NCBI RefSeq assembly: GCF_034067285.1
Contig: NZ_CP139286.1
Span: 1,612,001-1,676,000, forward strand
Direction: 5' to 3'
DNA length: 64,000 bases
From: Acinetobacter pittii
GTDB taxonomy: Bacteria; Pseudomonadota; Gammaproteobacteria; Pseudomonadales; Moraxellaceae
Numbering within the stretch: position 1 is the first letter of the stretch; each line of letters opens with the position of its first letter. A program made the translations under genes and the position numbers. Below are positions 23,907-32,906 of this stretch, piece by piece. The notes under the pieces are model-generated. The model was not told where the DNA came from and did no database searches. It was given only the letters and a program-made list of their open reading frames with translations.

Positions 23907-25307
23907 ATGAACTCTAAAATTGCTGTAAACGCTGAGATTCAAGATATTTGGCAAAAAGATAAAGATCATGTAATTCACCCTTGGACAGATTTTACGACTT
24001 TTAAAGACGAAGGGTCGTTGATCATGTCTAAAGGTGAAAATGTATATGTTTACGATGCCCAAGGTAATAAATATTTAGATGGCATTGGTGGTCTATGGTG
24101 CGTGAATGTTGGATATGGGCGTAAAGAAATTGCAGAGGCGGTTGCAGAACAGATCATGCAATTACCTTATTTTTCACCTTTTGGCCATCAAACAACTGCA
24201 CCTGCAGCAAGATTGGCAGCTAAATTGGCAGAGCTCGCACCAGGAAATCTGAATCATGTATTTTTTGGCTGTGGTGGTTCTGTAGCAAACGATACAGCTG
24301 TACGTTTAATTCATCATTATTTTCATCAAATTGGTAAACCGAGCAAGAAAAAACTCATATCACGTAAAGATGCATACCATGGTAGTACCTATATCAGTAT
24401 GACACTAACCGGAATTGAAGCCGATCATATTGGTTTTGAGATTCACAATGAGTTAGTTCATCATATTTCTTGCCCAAATCCTTACCGTAAGCCAGCTTCT
24501 CAATCAATGGAAGATTTCTGTAATGAGAAGGTTCAAGAACTAGAAGATACAATCTTGAAGCTTGGTCCAGATAATGTTGCGGCTTTCTTTGCAGAACCAA
24601 TTATGGGAGCAGGCGGCGTCATTGTTCCACCAGAAGGATATCATGCTAAAACCCTAGCAGTTTGTAAGAAATACAATGTTTTATATGTTTCTGATGAAGT
24701 CGTAACAGCCTTTGGCCGATTAGGACATATGTTTGCATCTGAAGCTGTCTTTGGCATTGTGCCCGACATTATTACTTGTGCTAAGGGGTTGTCTTCAGGA
24801 TATTTACCTTTAGGGGCAACAATTATTTCAGACGAAATTTATGAAGCTATTAGTAAACCACATCATAACGGCGGTTTATTAACGCATGGATTTACTTATT
24901 CTGGACATCCTGTTAGCTGTGTAGCTGCACTAAAAAATATTGAAATCATTGAAAAAGAAAATATTTGTGCGCATGTACAAGAAATGGGCGTCTATTTTGA
25001 AGAACAATTAAAAACTCTTTCTGATTTAGAAATAGTAGGCGAGGTACGCGGCAAAAAATTCATGATGTGTATTGAAAACCTACGTAATAAAGAAACGAAA
25101 GAGCTTTTTGATGGCGCCGTAGGAGTGGGTAAGCGTATTGCTAACCACTGTCAAAAACTTGGTCTTATTGTACGACCAGTTGGACATATGAATGTTTTAT
25201 CTCCACCTTTAATTCTAACTAAAGAAAATGTCGATTTTGCTGTAACGACTTTAAGACAAGCAATTCTGAACACGATTCAGGAGCTTAAGGCTGAAGGCCA
25301 TCTCTAA
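23907..25307 (+). CDS. Class III aminotransferase, putrescine/polyamine:pyruvate type
   Basis: The 466-residue PLP enzyme has SDEVVTAFGR before the PLP region and the Schiff-base lysine in CAKGLSSGYLPLGA. The N-terminal GIGGLWCVNVGYGR and the HGFTYSGHP segment are shared with omega-aminotransferases such as Pseudomonas SpuC, which converts putrescine plus pyruvate to 4-aminobutanal plus alanine. It lies 70 bp downstream of the M20 hydrolase and upstream of an aldehyde dehydrogenase, which fits that reaction in order. The exact amine donor is inferred from context and overall resemblance. Confidence 0.88.
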   Translation: MNSKIAVNAEIQDIWQKDKDHVIHPWTDFTTFKDEGSLIMSKGENVYVYDAQGNKYLDGIGGLWCVNVGYGRKEIAEAVAEQIMQLPYFSPFGHQTTAPAARLAAKLAELAPGNLNHVFFGCGGSVANDTAVRLIHHYFHQIGKPSKKKLISRKDAYHGSTYISMTLTGIEADHIGFEIHNELVHHISCPNPYRKPASQSMEDFCNEKVQELEDTILKLGPDNVAAFFAEPIMGAGGVIVPPEGYHAKTLAVCKKYNVLYVSDEVVTAFGRLGHMFASEAVFGIVPDIITCAKGLSSGYLPLGATIISDEIYEAISKPHHNGGLLTHGFTYSGHPVSCVAALKNIEIIEKENICAHVQEMGVYFEEQLKTLSDLEIVGEVRGKKFMMCIENLRNKETKELFDGAVGVGKRIANHCQKLGLIVRPVGHMNVLSPPLILTKENVDFAVTTLRQAILNTIQELKAEGHL

Positions 25308-25340
25308 ATTTTAGAGTTCACACCCCTATTACTTTTAACG

Positions 25341-25368
25341 TCAACCTGGTCTTATTTGGCCGGGTTGA
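25341..25368 (+). other. GC-rich hairpin between transaminase and dehydrogenase genes
   Basis: TCAACCTGG pairs with CCGGGTTGA through one G-T wobble around a 10-nt loop, with no T-run. It may stabilise or partly attenuate the transcript rather than terminate it. Confidence 0.45.
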
Positions 25369-25439
25369 TCAGACCTGCATAAAAGTAATTAAGGCCCTAT
25401 GAAAATAAGTCAAAGTAGTTAAGAAAAGGCGATCATTAA

Positions 25440-26855
25440 ATGAATAATTATATTAATGGAAAATGGAAATCCACTACTGGTAAATCACAAGTTGTAATTA
25501 TTAATCCGCGTACTGAAGAGGTGCTGGACTCTTATATTACAGCGTCTGTAGAAGATGTAGATGCCGCAGTAATGGCCGCGCATCAGGCGCTCACTTCGTG
25601 GAGCAATACTGAACCCGACGAAAGAGCCAGCTGGTTAAATAAAATTGCAGATGTACTTGAATCTTCAAGAGAAGTTTTAATCGAACTTTCTCATGCGAAT
25701 AATGGTAAATCACGTAATCAAGCTAAAGTTGATGTCGATAATAGTATTAAATGCTATCGCTACTATGCCGATCTGGTCAAAAAATTTGCTTTTAGCAAAA
25801 TTACAGATTGTGAAGATGGAGTGGAATTAACACACCATCAAAGCCCTGTCGGCGTGGTTGCACTTATTACGCCTTGGAATTTTCCTTTAATCACGAGTGC
25901 ATGGAAAATCGCACCCGCACTTGCAGCGGGTTGCTGTATCGTTTTTAAGCCGTCTGAACTTGTACCTCTTCCTGAAGTTGAATTTACGAAGCTGCTTGAT
26001 CAAATTAATTTTCCAGCAGGAGTATTTAATTTGATATTAGGAGACGCCGTTGCTGCTCAACATTTAGTGGCTCATAAAGACGTGCAAAAAGTCTCATTTA
26101 CAGGCAGTACTGAAATTGGCATACAAGTCATGCAAGAGGCTGCTAACTCTGTGAAGCGAGTGACTTTAGAGTTAGGCGGAAAATCTCCGATTTTAATTAT
26201 GGCTGATGCAGATTTGGATGATGCTGTAGAGAAGGCAGTTTCTGGAATGTTTTATAACTGCGGACAAATGTGCTCAGCAACGTCACGGTTATTAGTACAT
26301 GAATCTATAGCTGAGTCTTTCTATGAAAAACTAAAAAAGTCAGTTGAGTCAATCATTATCGGTCAAGAGCAGGTAGATGACTTTACTATTGGTCCTATTA
26401 CGACAAAAAAACAATTTAATAAAGTTCATGAATATTTAGAGATTGCCCAACAAGAACAATTAAATTCGCTTGTTGATTTAACAAAAATTTCATTACCAGA
26501 ACAGGGCTTCTTTATAAAACCCCATGTTTTTGTTGATGTTCCTACCACAAGTCGACTCTGGAGAGAGGAAATTTTTGGCCCGGTTTTATGCTGCCGAACA
26601 TTTAAAAATGAAGAGGAAGCAATTGCTTTAGCAAATGATTCTGAGTTTGGTCTCGCTGCAACAATTATGACGGGTTCAGTTTTACAAGGTAAACAAATCG
26701 CGAAAAGGCTTCGTTCGGGACATATCTGGATTAATTCATTCCAGATGATTCAACCTGGTTCCTTATGGGGTGGCTTTAAAAAAAGCGGTCTTGGCCGTGA
26801 GCTCGGTGAGTCAGGTATACGAAGTTATCTTGAAGAAAATGTAATCACTATCTAA
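25440..26855 (+). CDS. Aldehyde dehydrogenase, aminobutyraldehyde/betaine-aldehyde type
   Basis: The 471-residue protein carries standard ALDH motifs: PWNFPL, FTGSTEIG, catalytic glutamate in LELGGKSP and catalytic cysteine in NCGQMCSA, then EEIFGPVL. Size and motif spacing fit NAD-dependent gamma-aminobutyraldehyde or betaine-aldehyde dehydrogenases. In this cluster the obvious job is oxidising 4-aminobutanal from the transaminase to GABA; this is context-based. It is cytosolic. A hairpin-bearing 132-bp leader precedes it and the permease gene follows after 117 bp. Confidence 0.88.
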   Translation: MNNYINGKWKSTTGKSQVVIINPRTEEVLDSYITASVEDVDAAVMAAHQALTSWSNTEPDERASWLNKIADVLESSREVLIELSHANNGKSRNQAKVDVDNSIKCYRYYADLVKKFAFSKITDCEDGVELTHHQSPVGVVALITPWNFPLITSAWKIAPALAAGCCIVFKPSELVPLPEVEFTKLLDQINFPAGVFNLILGDAVAAQHLVAHKDVQKVSFTGSTEIGIQVMQEAANSVKRVTLELGGKSPILIMADADLDDAVEKAVSGMFYNCGQMCSATSRLLVHESIAESFYEKLKKSVESIIIGQEQVDDFTIGPITTKKQFNKVHEYLEIAQQEQLNSLVDLTKISLPEQGFFIKPHVFVDVPTTSRLWREEIFGPVLCCRTFKNEEEAIALANDSEFGLAATIMTGSVLQGKQIAKRLRSGHIWINSFQMIQPGSLWGGFKKSGLGRELGESGIRSYLEENVITI

Positions 26856-26972
26856 TAGCTCTTACATAACTATTGAAATAAGAAAGGGACGTCATTTTTC
26901 AATCTAGGCTCTGTTGAGTTAAGGAATTGACGCACTGAAAAAAGTGCTTGCATAGATGCAGGAGAAATAAGC

Positions 26973-28316
26973 ATGGAAGGCGAAAAAAATCGCAAAGGGC
27001 TGACCTTATGGCAAGTTGTTGTCATTGGGGTCGCTTATATGGCGCCAGCTACCGTATTTGATACTTTTGGAATTATCTCTCAGGTCACACAAGGTCGAGT
27101 ACCACTAGCCTATGTAATGGCGCTATTTGCTATGTTGCTGACAGCTTTTAGCTATGCTCGATTTAGCAAACAGTCGCCAAAATCAGGTTCTGCCTATACC
27201 TATACCACAGAAACTTGCGGTAAAACGGCAGGCTTTTTTGTGGGATGGTGTTCATTAATTGATTATTTACTCATACCACTGGTAAATGTTTTATTAGCCT
27301 CTTTTTATTTACATGCCTTAATGCCAGACGTTTCATATACCGTTTGGGTCATCATTATGGTGAGTATAATTACCCTAATAAATAGCTTTCATATCAATAT
27401 CTTGGCGAACTTTAGTTCAATATTAATTACTGCCACGATAGCAATGATGATGATATTTATTATTCTTGTGGTGACGGGCATAGGTAATTCACAAGGTTAT
27501 AGCAATTTATTAACCATGCGCCCCCTTTTAAATGGAAATACAGAATACTTAACCTTACTCACGGGCATATCTTTAGTATGTTTTTCTTATTTAGGTTTTG
27601 ATGCTGTTTCTACACTCGCACATGAAAGCCAAGATCCTACGAAAACCATACCCAAAGCAATTATGCTAACCACATTGTTGGGCGGGGCAATCTTTATCAC
27701 CGTATCGTGGTTTGTACAGTTATCTTTTCCATCACTTGATCAGTTTAAAAATCCTAATGAAGCATTGCCAGAAATTGCACTCTATGTAGGTGGCGCGTTA
27801 TTTCAATCTATTTTGTTAACAGTTCAGATTATGAATGCCTTTGCTTCTGGTCTAGCGTCCCATGCAAGTGCGTCAAGATTGCTATATATCATGGGTCGTG
27901 ACGGTGTCTTTCATAAAAAAATATTTGGTTCAATAAACTCCAAATTAGGAACGCCTCTCTACTCTATCTTTTTCGTAGGCTTAATTTCATTACTCGCTAT
28001 TTTTGTTGATTTAGCAATGGTGGTTAGCCTTGTCAGTTTTGGAGCTTTGATCGCTTTTACAATGGTGAATTTCTCTGTATTTATGAAATTTTACGTCATT
28101 CTTAAACAGCGTAATGGCTTTAAAAATATTTTTCTTAATTTACTTTTACCACTGGCTTCTGGAGTAGTCCTTTTAGGTTTATGGATACACCTAGAAAAAT
28201 CAGCTCTTGTCTTTGGTGGTATATGGCTTCTATCAGGAGGTTTGTTATTGCTGTACAGGAAAATTAAAAAACAGCCTGCCTCGCTAAATATAGCGACTCA
28301 AGAATTAGGAAAATAA
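26973..28316 (+). CDS. APC family amino acid/polyamine permease
   Basis: The 447-residue integral membrane protein has about 12 hydrophobic helices. It shows APC features such as GVAYMAPATVFDTFG in helix 1, SKQSPKSGSAYTYT, and SYLGFDAVSTLAHESQDPTKTIPKAI. It resembles the PuuP-like branch of amine and amino-acid importers. It sits between the aldehyde dehydrogenase and agmatine deiminase genes, 81 bp before the deiminase start used here, so uptake of agmatine or putrescine is the simplest reading. The substrate is inferred. Confidence 0.88.
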   Translation: MEGEKNRKGLTLWQVVVIGVAYMAPATVFDTFGIISQVTQGRVPLAYVMALFAMLLTAFSYARFSKQSPKSGSAYTYTTETCGKTAGFFVGWCSLIDYLLIPLVNVLLASFYLHALMPDVSYTVWVIIMVSIITLINSFHINILANFSSILITATIAMMMIFIILVVTGIGNSQGYSNLLTMRPLLNGNTEYLTLLTGISLVCFSYLGFDAVSTLAHESQDPTKTIPKAIMLTTLLGGAIFITVSWFVQLSFPSLDQFKNPNEALPEIALYVGGALFQSILLTVQIMNAFASGLASHASASRLLYIMGRDGVFHKKIFGSINSKLGTPLYSIFFVGLISLLAIFVDLAMVVSLVSFGALIAFTMVNFSVFMKFYVILKQRNGFKNIFLNLLLPLASGVVLLGLWIHLEKSALVFGGIWLLSGGLLLLYRKIKKQPASLNIATQELGK

Positions 28317-28397
28317 TACTCAACGTAAAAAATGAATGAATTAGGGAAACATTTAAACATGAGTCTTTTAGAAGTAGTTGCAAATAGAGATAGTCAT

Positions 28398-29492
28398 ATG
28401 GAACACACTATAAAATCACCTAAGCAAGAAGGTTTTGTTATGCCGGGTGAATGGGCACCTCAAGAGGCGGTCTGGATGATTTGGCCTTATCGTACAGATA
28501 ATTGGCGTGCGAATGGTCGACCTGCTCAACAGGCATTTGCGCAGGTTGCCGCAGCGATTTCCCAAACAACTCCAGTATTTATGGCTGTACCCAAAGCGGA
28601 AATGACTAATGCTCAACAAGTTATGCCTGAAAATATTACTTTAGTAGAAATGGAAAGTGATGATGCTTGGATGAGAGACACAGGCCCAAGTATTGTAAAA
28701 AATAATAAGGGTGAACGAATCGGAATTGACTGGGTATTTAATGCATGGGGAGGGGAAAAGGGCGGTTTATATTTCCCGTGGGACCAAGACCAGCTCATTG
28801 CCAAAAAAGTTTCAAAGTTTCATGATATTAAAACTTATTCAACCCCTCTTATTTTAGAAGGTGGTGCAATTCATGTGGATGGTGAGGGAACATTACTAAC
28901 CACATCAGAATGCTTGTTAAATGAAAATAGAAATTCACACTTAACTCAAGCTGAAATTGAAAACGTTTTAAAAGAATGTTTAGGCGTTTCAACATTTATT
29001 TGGTTGCCGCTTGGGGTATATAACGATGAAACAGATGGACATGTAGATAACATGTGCTGTTTTGTACGTCCTGGTGAGGTTGCTTTACATTGGACAGATG
29101 ATGTTAATGATCCACAGTATCCGCGTTCTCTTGCTGCCTTAAAAGTATTAGAAAATAGTCGTGATGCTTTAGGGCGTCAGTTAAAAGTTTGGAAACTACC
29201 AGCCCCAGGCCCACTATATGCGAGTGAAGATGAAACGATTGATGTTGAAAAAGGAAATGCAATTGAACGAATCGAAGGTAATCGTCTAGCGGGTTCATAT
29301 GTAAATTATCTCATTAGTAATAAACAGATTATTTTTCCATTACTAGATGAGCGTACAGACGATCAAGCAAAAGCAATATTGCAACAGATGTACCCAGACT
29401 ATTTAATTACAGGTGTTGAAGCCCGTGAAATTTTATTAGGCGGGGGGAATATTCATTGTATTACCCAACAGATTCCAGCCTCTGTTGCTTAA
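28398..29492 (+). CDS. aguA: Agmatine deiminase
   Basis: The protein is of the guanidino-group-modifying family: [21 protein letters not shown] near the start, WMRDTGPS, the [21 protein letters not shown] segment, DETDGHVDN and catalytic cysteine in GGGNIHC close to the C-terminus. It converts agmatine to N-carbamoylputrescine and ammonia. Starting at 28398 gives 364 residues with the cysteine at 354, close to characterised enzymes of about 365-368 residues. In-frame ATGs at 28332 and 28359 would add 22 or 13 residues; the latter has a distant AGGGA site. No aguB-type nitrilase gene is adjacent. Confidence 0.93.
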   Translation: MEHTIKSPKQEGFVMPGEWAPQEAVWMIWPYRTDNWRANGRPAQQAFAQVAAAISQTTPVFMAVPKAEMTNAQQVMPENITLVEMESDDAWMRDTGPSIVKNNKGERIGIDWVFNAWGGEKGGLYFPWDQDQLIAKKVSKFHDIKTYSTPLILEGGAIHVDGEGTLLTTSECLLNENRNSHLTQAEIENVLKECLGVSTFIWLPLGVYNDETDGHVDNMCCFVRPGEVALHWTDDVNDPQYPRSLAALKVLENSRDALGRQLKVWKLPAPGPLYASEDETIDVEKGNAIERIEGNRLAGSYVNYLISNKQIIFPLLDERTDDQAKAILQQMYPDYLITGVEAREILLGGGNIHCITQQIPASVA

Positions 29493-29534
29493 TATAATTA
29501 AGCTTATAAAGCGTTTAATCTAATAAAAAATGTA

Positions 29535-29570
29535 GGGTAAAAGCTATCTACGCGATATCTTTTACCCTTT
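29535..29570 (+). terminator. Terminator of the agmatine-type operon
   Basis: GGGTAAAAG pairs with CTTTTACCC around a 15-nt loop, followed by TTTATT. Confidence 0.65.
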
Positions 29571-29658
29571 ATTACATCAGTCAACTTGTTAGATCTCATA
29601 TTTCTGTGTCTCTAAATTTTTTTATCGTGTTGAAAAATATAATTTTATTATTTATTTG

Positions 29659-29674
29659 TGTGTGCATGCACATA
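29659..29674. promoter_or_regulatory. Operator copy 1 of the ubiX-like promoter
   Basis: TGTGTGCATGCACATA contains the perfect palindrome TGTGCATGCACA and lies just upstream of the -35 element. A near-copy lies at 29708-29723. The pair brackets the promoter as expected for the MarR-type repressor encoded at the end of the operon. Confidence 0.65.
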
Positions 29675-29680
29675 AATAAA

Positions 29681-29708
29681 TTGACATAGAGCTTTGCTAT
29701 ATTAATAT
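29681..29708 (+). promoter_or_regulatory. Promoter of the ubiX-ubiD-marR operon
   Basis: A consensus -35 TTGACA (29681-29686) and -10 TAATAT (29703-29708) are 16 bp apart and are flanked by the two operator copies. Confidence 0.7.
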
Positions 29709-29723
29709 GTGTGCACATGCATA
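29708..29723. promoter_or_regulatory. Operator copy 2 of the ubiX-like promoter
   Basis: TGTGTGCACATGCATA is a near-copy of the site at 29659-29674. It overlaps the end of the -10 element and the expected transcription start, a position suited to repression. Confidence 0.65.
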
Positions 29724-29737
29724 TATTTTGGTGGTTT

Positions 29738-30334
29738 ATGAAACGTATAGTAATTTGTATTACAGGCGCCACTGGAGTCGTTTACGGTATTAGGCTTTTA
29801 GAAAAGTTAGCTGAATTAAATATCGAAACTCATTTAGTGATGAGTAAATGGGCAAAAGTAACAATAAAACAAGAAACAGATTATTCATTAAAAGATCTGC
29901 AAAAGTTGGCAACTTATATTTATTCAGATGCAGATCAGTCGGCTCCAATAGCGAGTGGATCTTACCGTTATGATGGGGTCGTAATAGCCCCTTGTAGTAT
30001 GAAAACTTTAGCAGGAATTAGTAGTGGTTATGCTGAGAACTTAATTACAAGAACAGCAGATGTCGCTTTAAAAGAGCGTCGTAAGCTCGTACTTATGGTT
30101 CGTGAAACTCCGCTTAGTATCATTCATCTTGAAAATATGCTGACTGTTGCAAAGGCGGGAGCAATTATTTTTCCTGCAATGCCAGCTTTTTATCATCAGC
30201 CTTATACCTTAGACGATGTCATTAATCAGGGCGTGGGCAGAATATTAGATATGTTTGATATTGATGATCCTTCATTAAAACGTTGGGAAGGGTTAGATAA
30301 AAAACAAAATATTGAAAAAGGAATTGAATCATGA
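29738..30334 (+). CDS. UbiX-family flavin prenyltransferase
   Basis: The product, about 198 residues, starts MKRIVICITGATGVVYGIRLLEKL, the flavoprotein phosphate-binding start of UbiX/Pad1 proteins, and has SMKTLAGISSGYAENLITRTADV plus the MVRETPLSIIHLENM motif. UbiX prenylates FMN to make the cofactor prFMN for UbiD decarboxylases. The ATG at 29738 gives the normal family N-terminus; an in-frame ATG at 29711 lies inside operator 2. The gene overlaps the ubiD-like start by 4 bp. Because the pair sits with a MarR gene, it likely serves catabolic decarboxylation rather than ubiquinone synthesis. Confidence 0.92.
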   Translation: MKRIVICITGATGVVYGIRLLEKLAELNIETHLVMSKWAKVTIKQETDYSLKDLQKLATYIYSDADQSAPIASGSYRYDGVVIAPCSMKTLAGISSGYAENLITRTADVALKERRKLVLMVRETPLSIIHLENMLTVAKAGAIIFPAMPAFYHQPYTLDDVINQGVGRILDMFDIDDPSLKRWEGLDKKQNIEKGIES

Positions 30335-31818
30335 ACTTACTTGAAGCAGCATTAGATTTTCGAAAATTTTTAGAAGAATTAGCCCTACGCAAAGATCTTG
30401 TTGAAATTCACCATGAAGTATCTGCACATTTAGAAGTTGCTGCTATTACTCGTCGAGTGTATGAAGAAAAGTTACCAGCTCCGTTATTTTGTAATATTCG
30501 TGAAGGAATGGCAGGAGCAAAGATTTTAGGTGCGCCAGCCGGCATGGTTGCAACACCCGGTAAAGAATACTCCCGTCTTGCTTTACACTTTGGCTTACCT
30601 TCGGATAGCACTCCTAAAGATATTGTTAATAAAATTCGTGCCGCAGTGAAAGCGGATCCTGTAGAGCCTGAATATTGTACGACTGGACCAGTTAAAGAAA
30701 ATATTTGGTTGGGTGATGAGGTTGACCTAGCACAGTTTCCAGTTCCTTTATTGCATGAAAAAGATGGCGGAAGATATTTTGGGACCTATGGTTTTCATGT
30801 TGTCCAATCACCAGATGGAAAGTGGAACAGTTGGGGCATTGGACGCTTAATGTTAGTTGACCGAAACCGCTTAACGGGTCCTGCAATTTCAACTCAGCAT
30901 ATTGGAATCGTCCGTGAAATGTGGCGGCAACAAGGTAAGCCAACGCCGTGGGCAATGGTTTTAGGTGCACCACCGGCTGCGGTCGCTGTCGCTGGAATGC
31001 CTTTACCAGCTGGCGTAAGTGAGCCGGACTATATTGGTGCTTTGCTAGGTAAAAGCATTCCTTTAATTAAAACAGAGACCAATAATCTTTGGGTGCCTGC
31101 TCATGCAGAAATCATTTTAGAAGGAGAAATAAGCCTTACAGAAAAAGCATTAGAAGGGCCAATGGGGGAATATCATGGCTACCAGCATCATCAAGGAAAT
31201 GAACAACCTATCTTTCATGTTAAAGCCGTTACTTTCCGTAATAATCCGATATTACCCATTTGCGTGGCTGGAACACCGCCTGAAGAAAATCATACAATTT
31301 GGGGGACAATGATTTCGGCACAACTGCTGGAAATTACTCAGAAGACAGGTTTACCAGTCGACTTCGTATGGTGCTCATATGAGGCAGCGACATGTTGGGC
31401 TGTAATTTCAATAGATACTGCTAAATTGGCTTTAATGGAAACAAACGCTACCGATTTTGTAGAACTTATTGCTAATGTGGTTTTTAATTCACATCCGGGA
31501 TATTTAATTCCTAAATTAATACTTGTAAGTAATGATATTGATATTACCAATATTAATGAGGTAGTTTGGGCACTTGCTACTCGATCTCATCCTAAAAATG
31601 ATCATTTTATTTTCCCTAATGTGAGAGAATTTCCGATGGTTCCTTATCTATCGGCGGAAGATAAAAAGAAGGGATGTGGCGGCAAAGCAGTAATTAATTG
31701 TCTTTTCCCTGAACAATTCAAGGGACAAATCAGAGCCGAGACAGCTTCTTTTAAATATTCATATCCTCAACATATCAAAGATAAAGTTGTAGAGCATTGG
31801 GAGAGTTATGGCTACTGA
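30331..31818 (+). CDS. UbiD-family non-oxidative decarboxylase
   Basis: The 495-residue protein has UbiD-family landmarks: WGIGRLMLVDRNRLTG, QHIGIVREMWRQQGKPTPWAMVLGAPPA, EGEISLTEKALEGPMGEYHGY with the catalytic glutamates, and HPGYLIPKLILVSNDIDITN. UbiD enzymes use prenylated FMN to decarboxylate or carboxylate aromatic or unsaturated acids. It is translationally coupled to the UbiX-type gene (ATGA overlap) and overlaps the MarR gene by 11 bp. The third small subunit of some hydroxyarylate decarboxylases (BsdD/VdcD) is absent. A phenolic or heteroaromatic acid substrate is inferred. Confidence 0.9.
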   Translation: MNLLEAALDFRKFLEELALRKDLVEIHHEVSAHLEVAAITRRVYEEKLPAPLFCNIREGMAGAKILGAPAGMVATPGKEYSRLALHFGLPSDSTPKDIVNKIRAAVKADPVEPEYCTTGPVKENIWLGDEVDLAQFPVPLLHEKDGGRYFGTYGFHVVQSPDGKWNSWGIGRLMLVDRNRLTGPAISTQHIGIVREMWRQQGKPTPWAMVLGAPPAAVAVAGMPLPAGVSEPDYIGALLGKSIPLIKTETNNLWVPAHAEIILEGEISLTEKALEGPMGEYHGYQHHQGNEQPIFHVKAVTFRNNPILPICVAGTPPEENHTIWGTMISAQLLEITQKTGLPVDFVWCSYEAATCWAVISIDTAKLALMETNATDFVELIANVVFNSHPGYLIPKLILVSNDIDITNINEVVWALATRSHPKNDHFIFPNVREFPMVPYLSAEDKKKGCGGKAVINCLFPEQFKGQIRAETASFKYSYPQHIKDKVVEHWESYGY

Positions 31819-32296
31819 CGCGAACGTTAAACAAAAAATGAGTCAAGGGCTTGGTTTACCCCAAGACTCATTATATTTAATGACAGAAATTGTGCGTTAT
31901 CGTGAGAAACGTTTGAGTACGTTATTAAATCAGAAGGGTATTACTTTACATGAGTGGCGTGCTCTACGTATTTTGTACAGTTTTAAAGGCGATGTTCCGA
32001 TGGGTGAGTTAATTGCCCATTCGCAAACGGATAGAACAGCGTTAGGGCGAACAATAAATCAGCTTGTTCAACGTGGTTGGGTCGAGCGTTTTCCCGCGCC
32101 TGATGATAAACGTGCTTTATATTTAAGAGTGACGTCACAATCTCAAGAGACATTTGAGCAAGTATGGAAAATGGTAACTGAATTTGATCAACAATTTCAG
32201 GCGAGTCTTAGTGAAAGTGACCACTTAATTTTTAAGAAAATTTTAAAAAATATGATGGTGAATATGGATATTTCTGAACAAGGTTCGCAACTGTAA
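31808..32296 (+). CDS. MarR family transcriptional regulator
   Basis: The 162-residue protein has a MarR winged helix: LHEWRALRILYS, MGELIAHSQTDRTALGRTINQLVQRGWVERFPAPDDKRALYLRVT. It overlaps the end of the UbiD-type gene by 11 bp, so the three genes form one operon. MarR proteins often respond to phenolic acids. The paired TGTGTGCA-type operators around the operon promoter (29659-29723) are the likely binding sites, giving autoregulation plus control of the decarboxylase. Confidence 0.88.
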   Translation: MATDANVKQKMSQGLGLPQDSLYLMTEIVRYREKRLSTLLNQKGITLHEWRALRILYSFKGDVPMGELIAHSQTDRTALGRTINQLVQRGWVERFPAPDDKRALYLRVTSQSQETFEQVWKMVTEFDQQFQASLSESDHLIFKKILKNMMVNMDISEQGSQL

Positions 32297-32340
32297 AATC
32301 AAGTCATGAAAATGAGAGGAAAGTTAGTGTTTAATATTAT

Positions 32341-32367
32341 CTATAGCCGTTTCCTTTACGGCTATAG
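32341..32367 (+). terminator. Hairpin after the MarR gene
   Basis: CTATAGCCGT pairs perfectly with ACGGCTATAG around TTCCTTT. The T-run after it is weak (GATTTTGTTT), so termination may be partial. Confidence 0.6.
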
Positions 32368-32734
32368 AACGATTTTGTTTCACAATTAGTATAAATCTAT
32401 AAATTAGTATAACTTACACTTAAGATTTTCCTTAAATATGTAATTAAATGAAAAACAATAATTAATTAAATATTTTCTAGCCAATTTCACATTGACACCT
32501 TAAATATTGCAGATTACCATTTGCGGGCTGGCCTACATTGCCAGTCGGTTTTGACGGACCGTGTAGTAAGACCGCATCAGAGCTATTCCTTCTGAGGAAT
32601 ACTTTTATGCGTAGACTTCTCGTCCCCTCTCGTAGCGGTAGGACGGGAGTGGGACACCTTCGGGTGTGCTGGAGTCTTACCCAGTCCGTCAACCTGCTTC
32701 CGTTCTGCCACCATAATCTATAATGTTTCGGCAG

Positions 32735-32754
32735 AACTCCCAATAGAAGGAGTT
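32735..32754 (+). promoter_or_regulatory. Hairpin that sequesters a ribosome-binding site
   Basis: AACTCC (32735-32740) pairs with GGAGTT (32749-32754), covering the AAGGAG site of the 18-codon ORF at 32759. Its left arm shares AAC with the right arm of the stem GTTCTGCC/GGCAGAAC, so the two cannot both form fully. This is a switch-like layout. Confidence 0.45.
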
Positions 32755-32758
32755 GGCT

Positions 32759-32815
32759 ATGCACATTCATCATTTATTGGCAGACATTGCCAAGGTCTAC
32801 AACGACACAACTTAA
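32759..32815 (+). CDS. Possible 18-residue peptide inside the structured RNA
   Basis: An ATG 6 nt after a near-perfect AAGGAG ribosome site opens a short frame coding for MHIHHLLADIAKVYNDTT, ending in TAA at 32813-32815. The ribosome site lies in a hairpin, so translation could depend on RNA folding. It might be a leader peptide, or it might not be translated. I recognise no homologue. Part of the coding stretch itself forms a hairpin (TTGGCA with TGCCAA). Confidence 0.35.
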   Translation: MHIHHLLADIAKVYNDTT

Positions 32816-32906
32816 ATCACTTTAAAGCAGCTCGATCGCCGTTAGGCTTTTCAGGCTTTAAATCATTACGTCTAAAACTTAGCAACAATAAAACTTGAGA
32901 TGTGCC

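Noticed and set aside
26910..26935. GGCTCTGTTGAGTT, resembling the end of an IS6-type element
   Set aside because: Only a partial match to such ends, no second end, no transposase and no target duplication nearby.
32477..32773. Open frames on both strands across the structured RNA (98 residues on minus, 61 on plus)
   Set aside because: Their composition follows the RNA stems rather than a protein pattern, they have no ribosome sites, and they conflict with the plus-strand terminator and nested hairpins.
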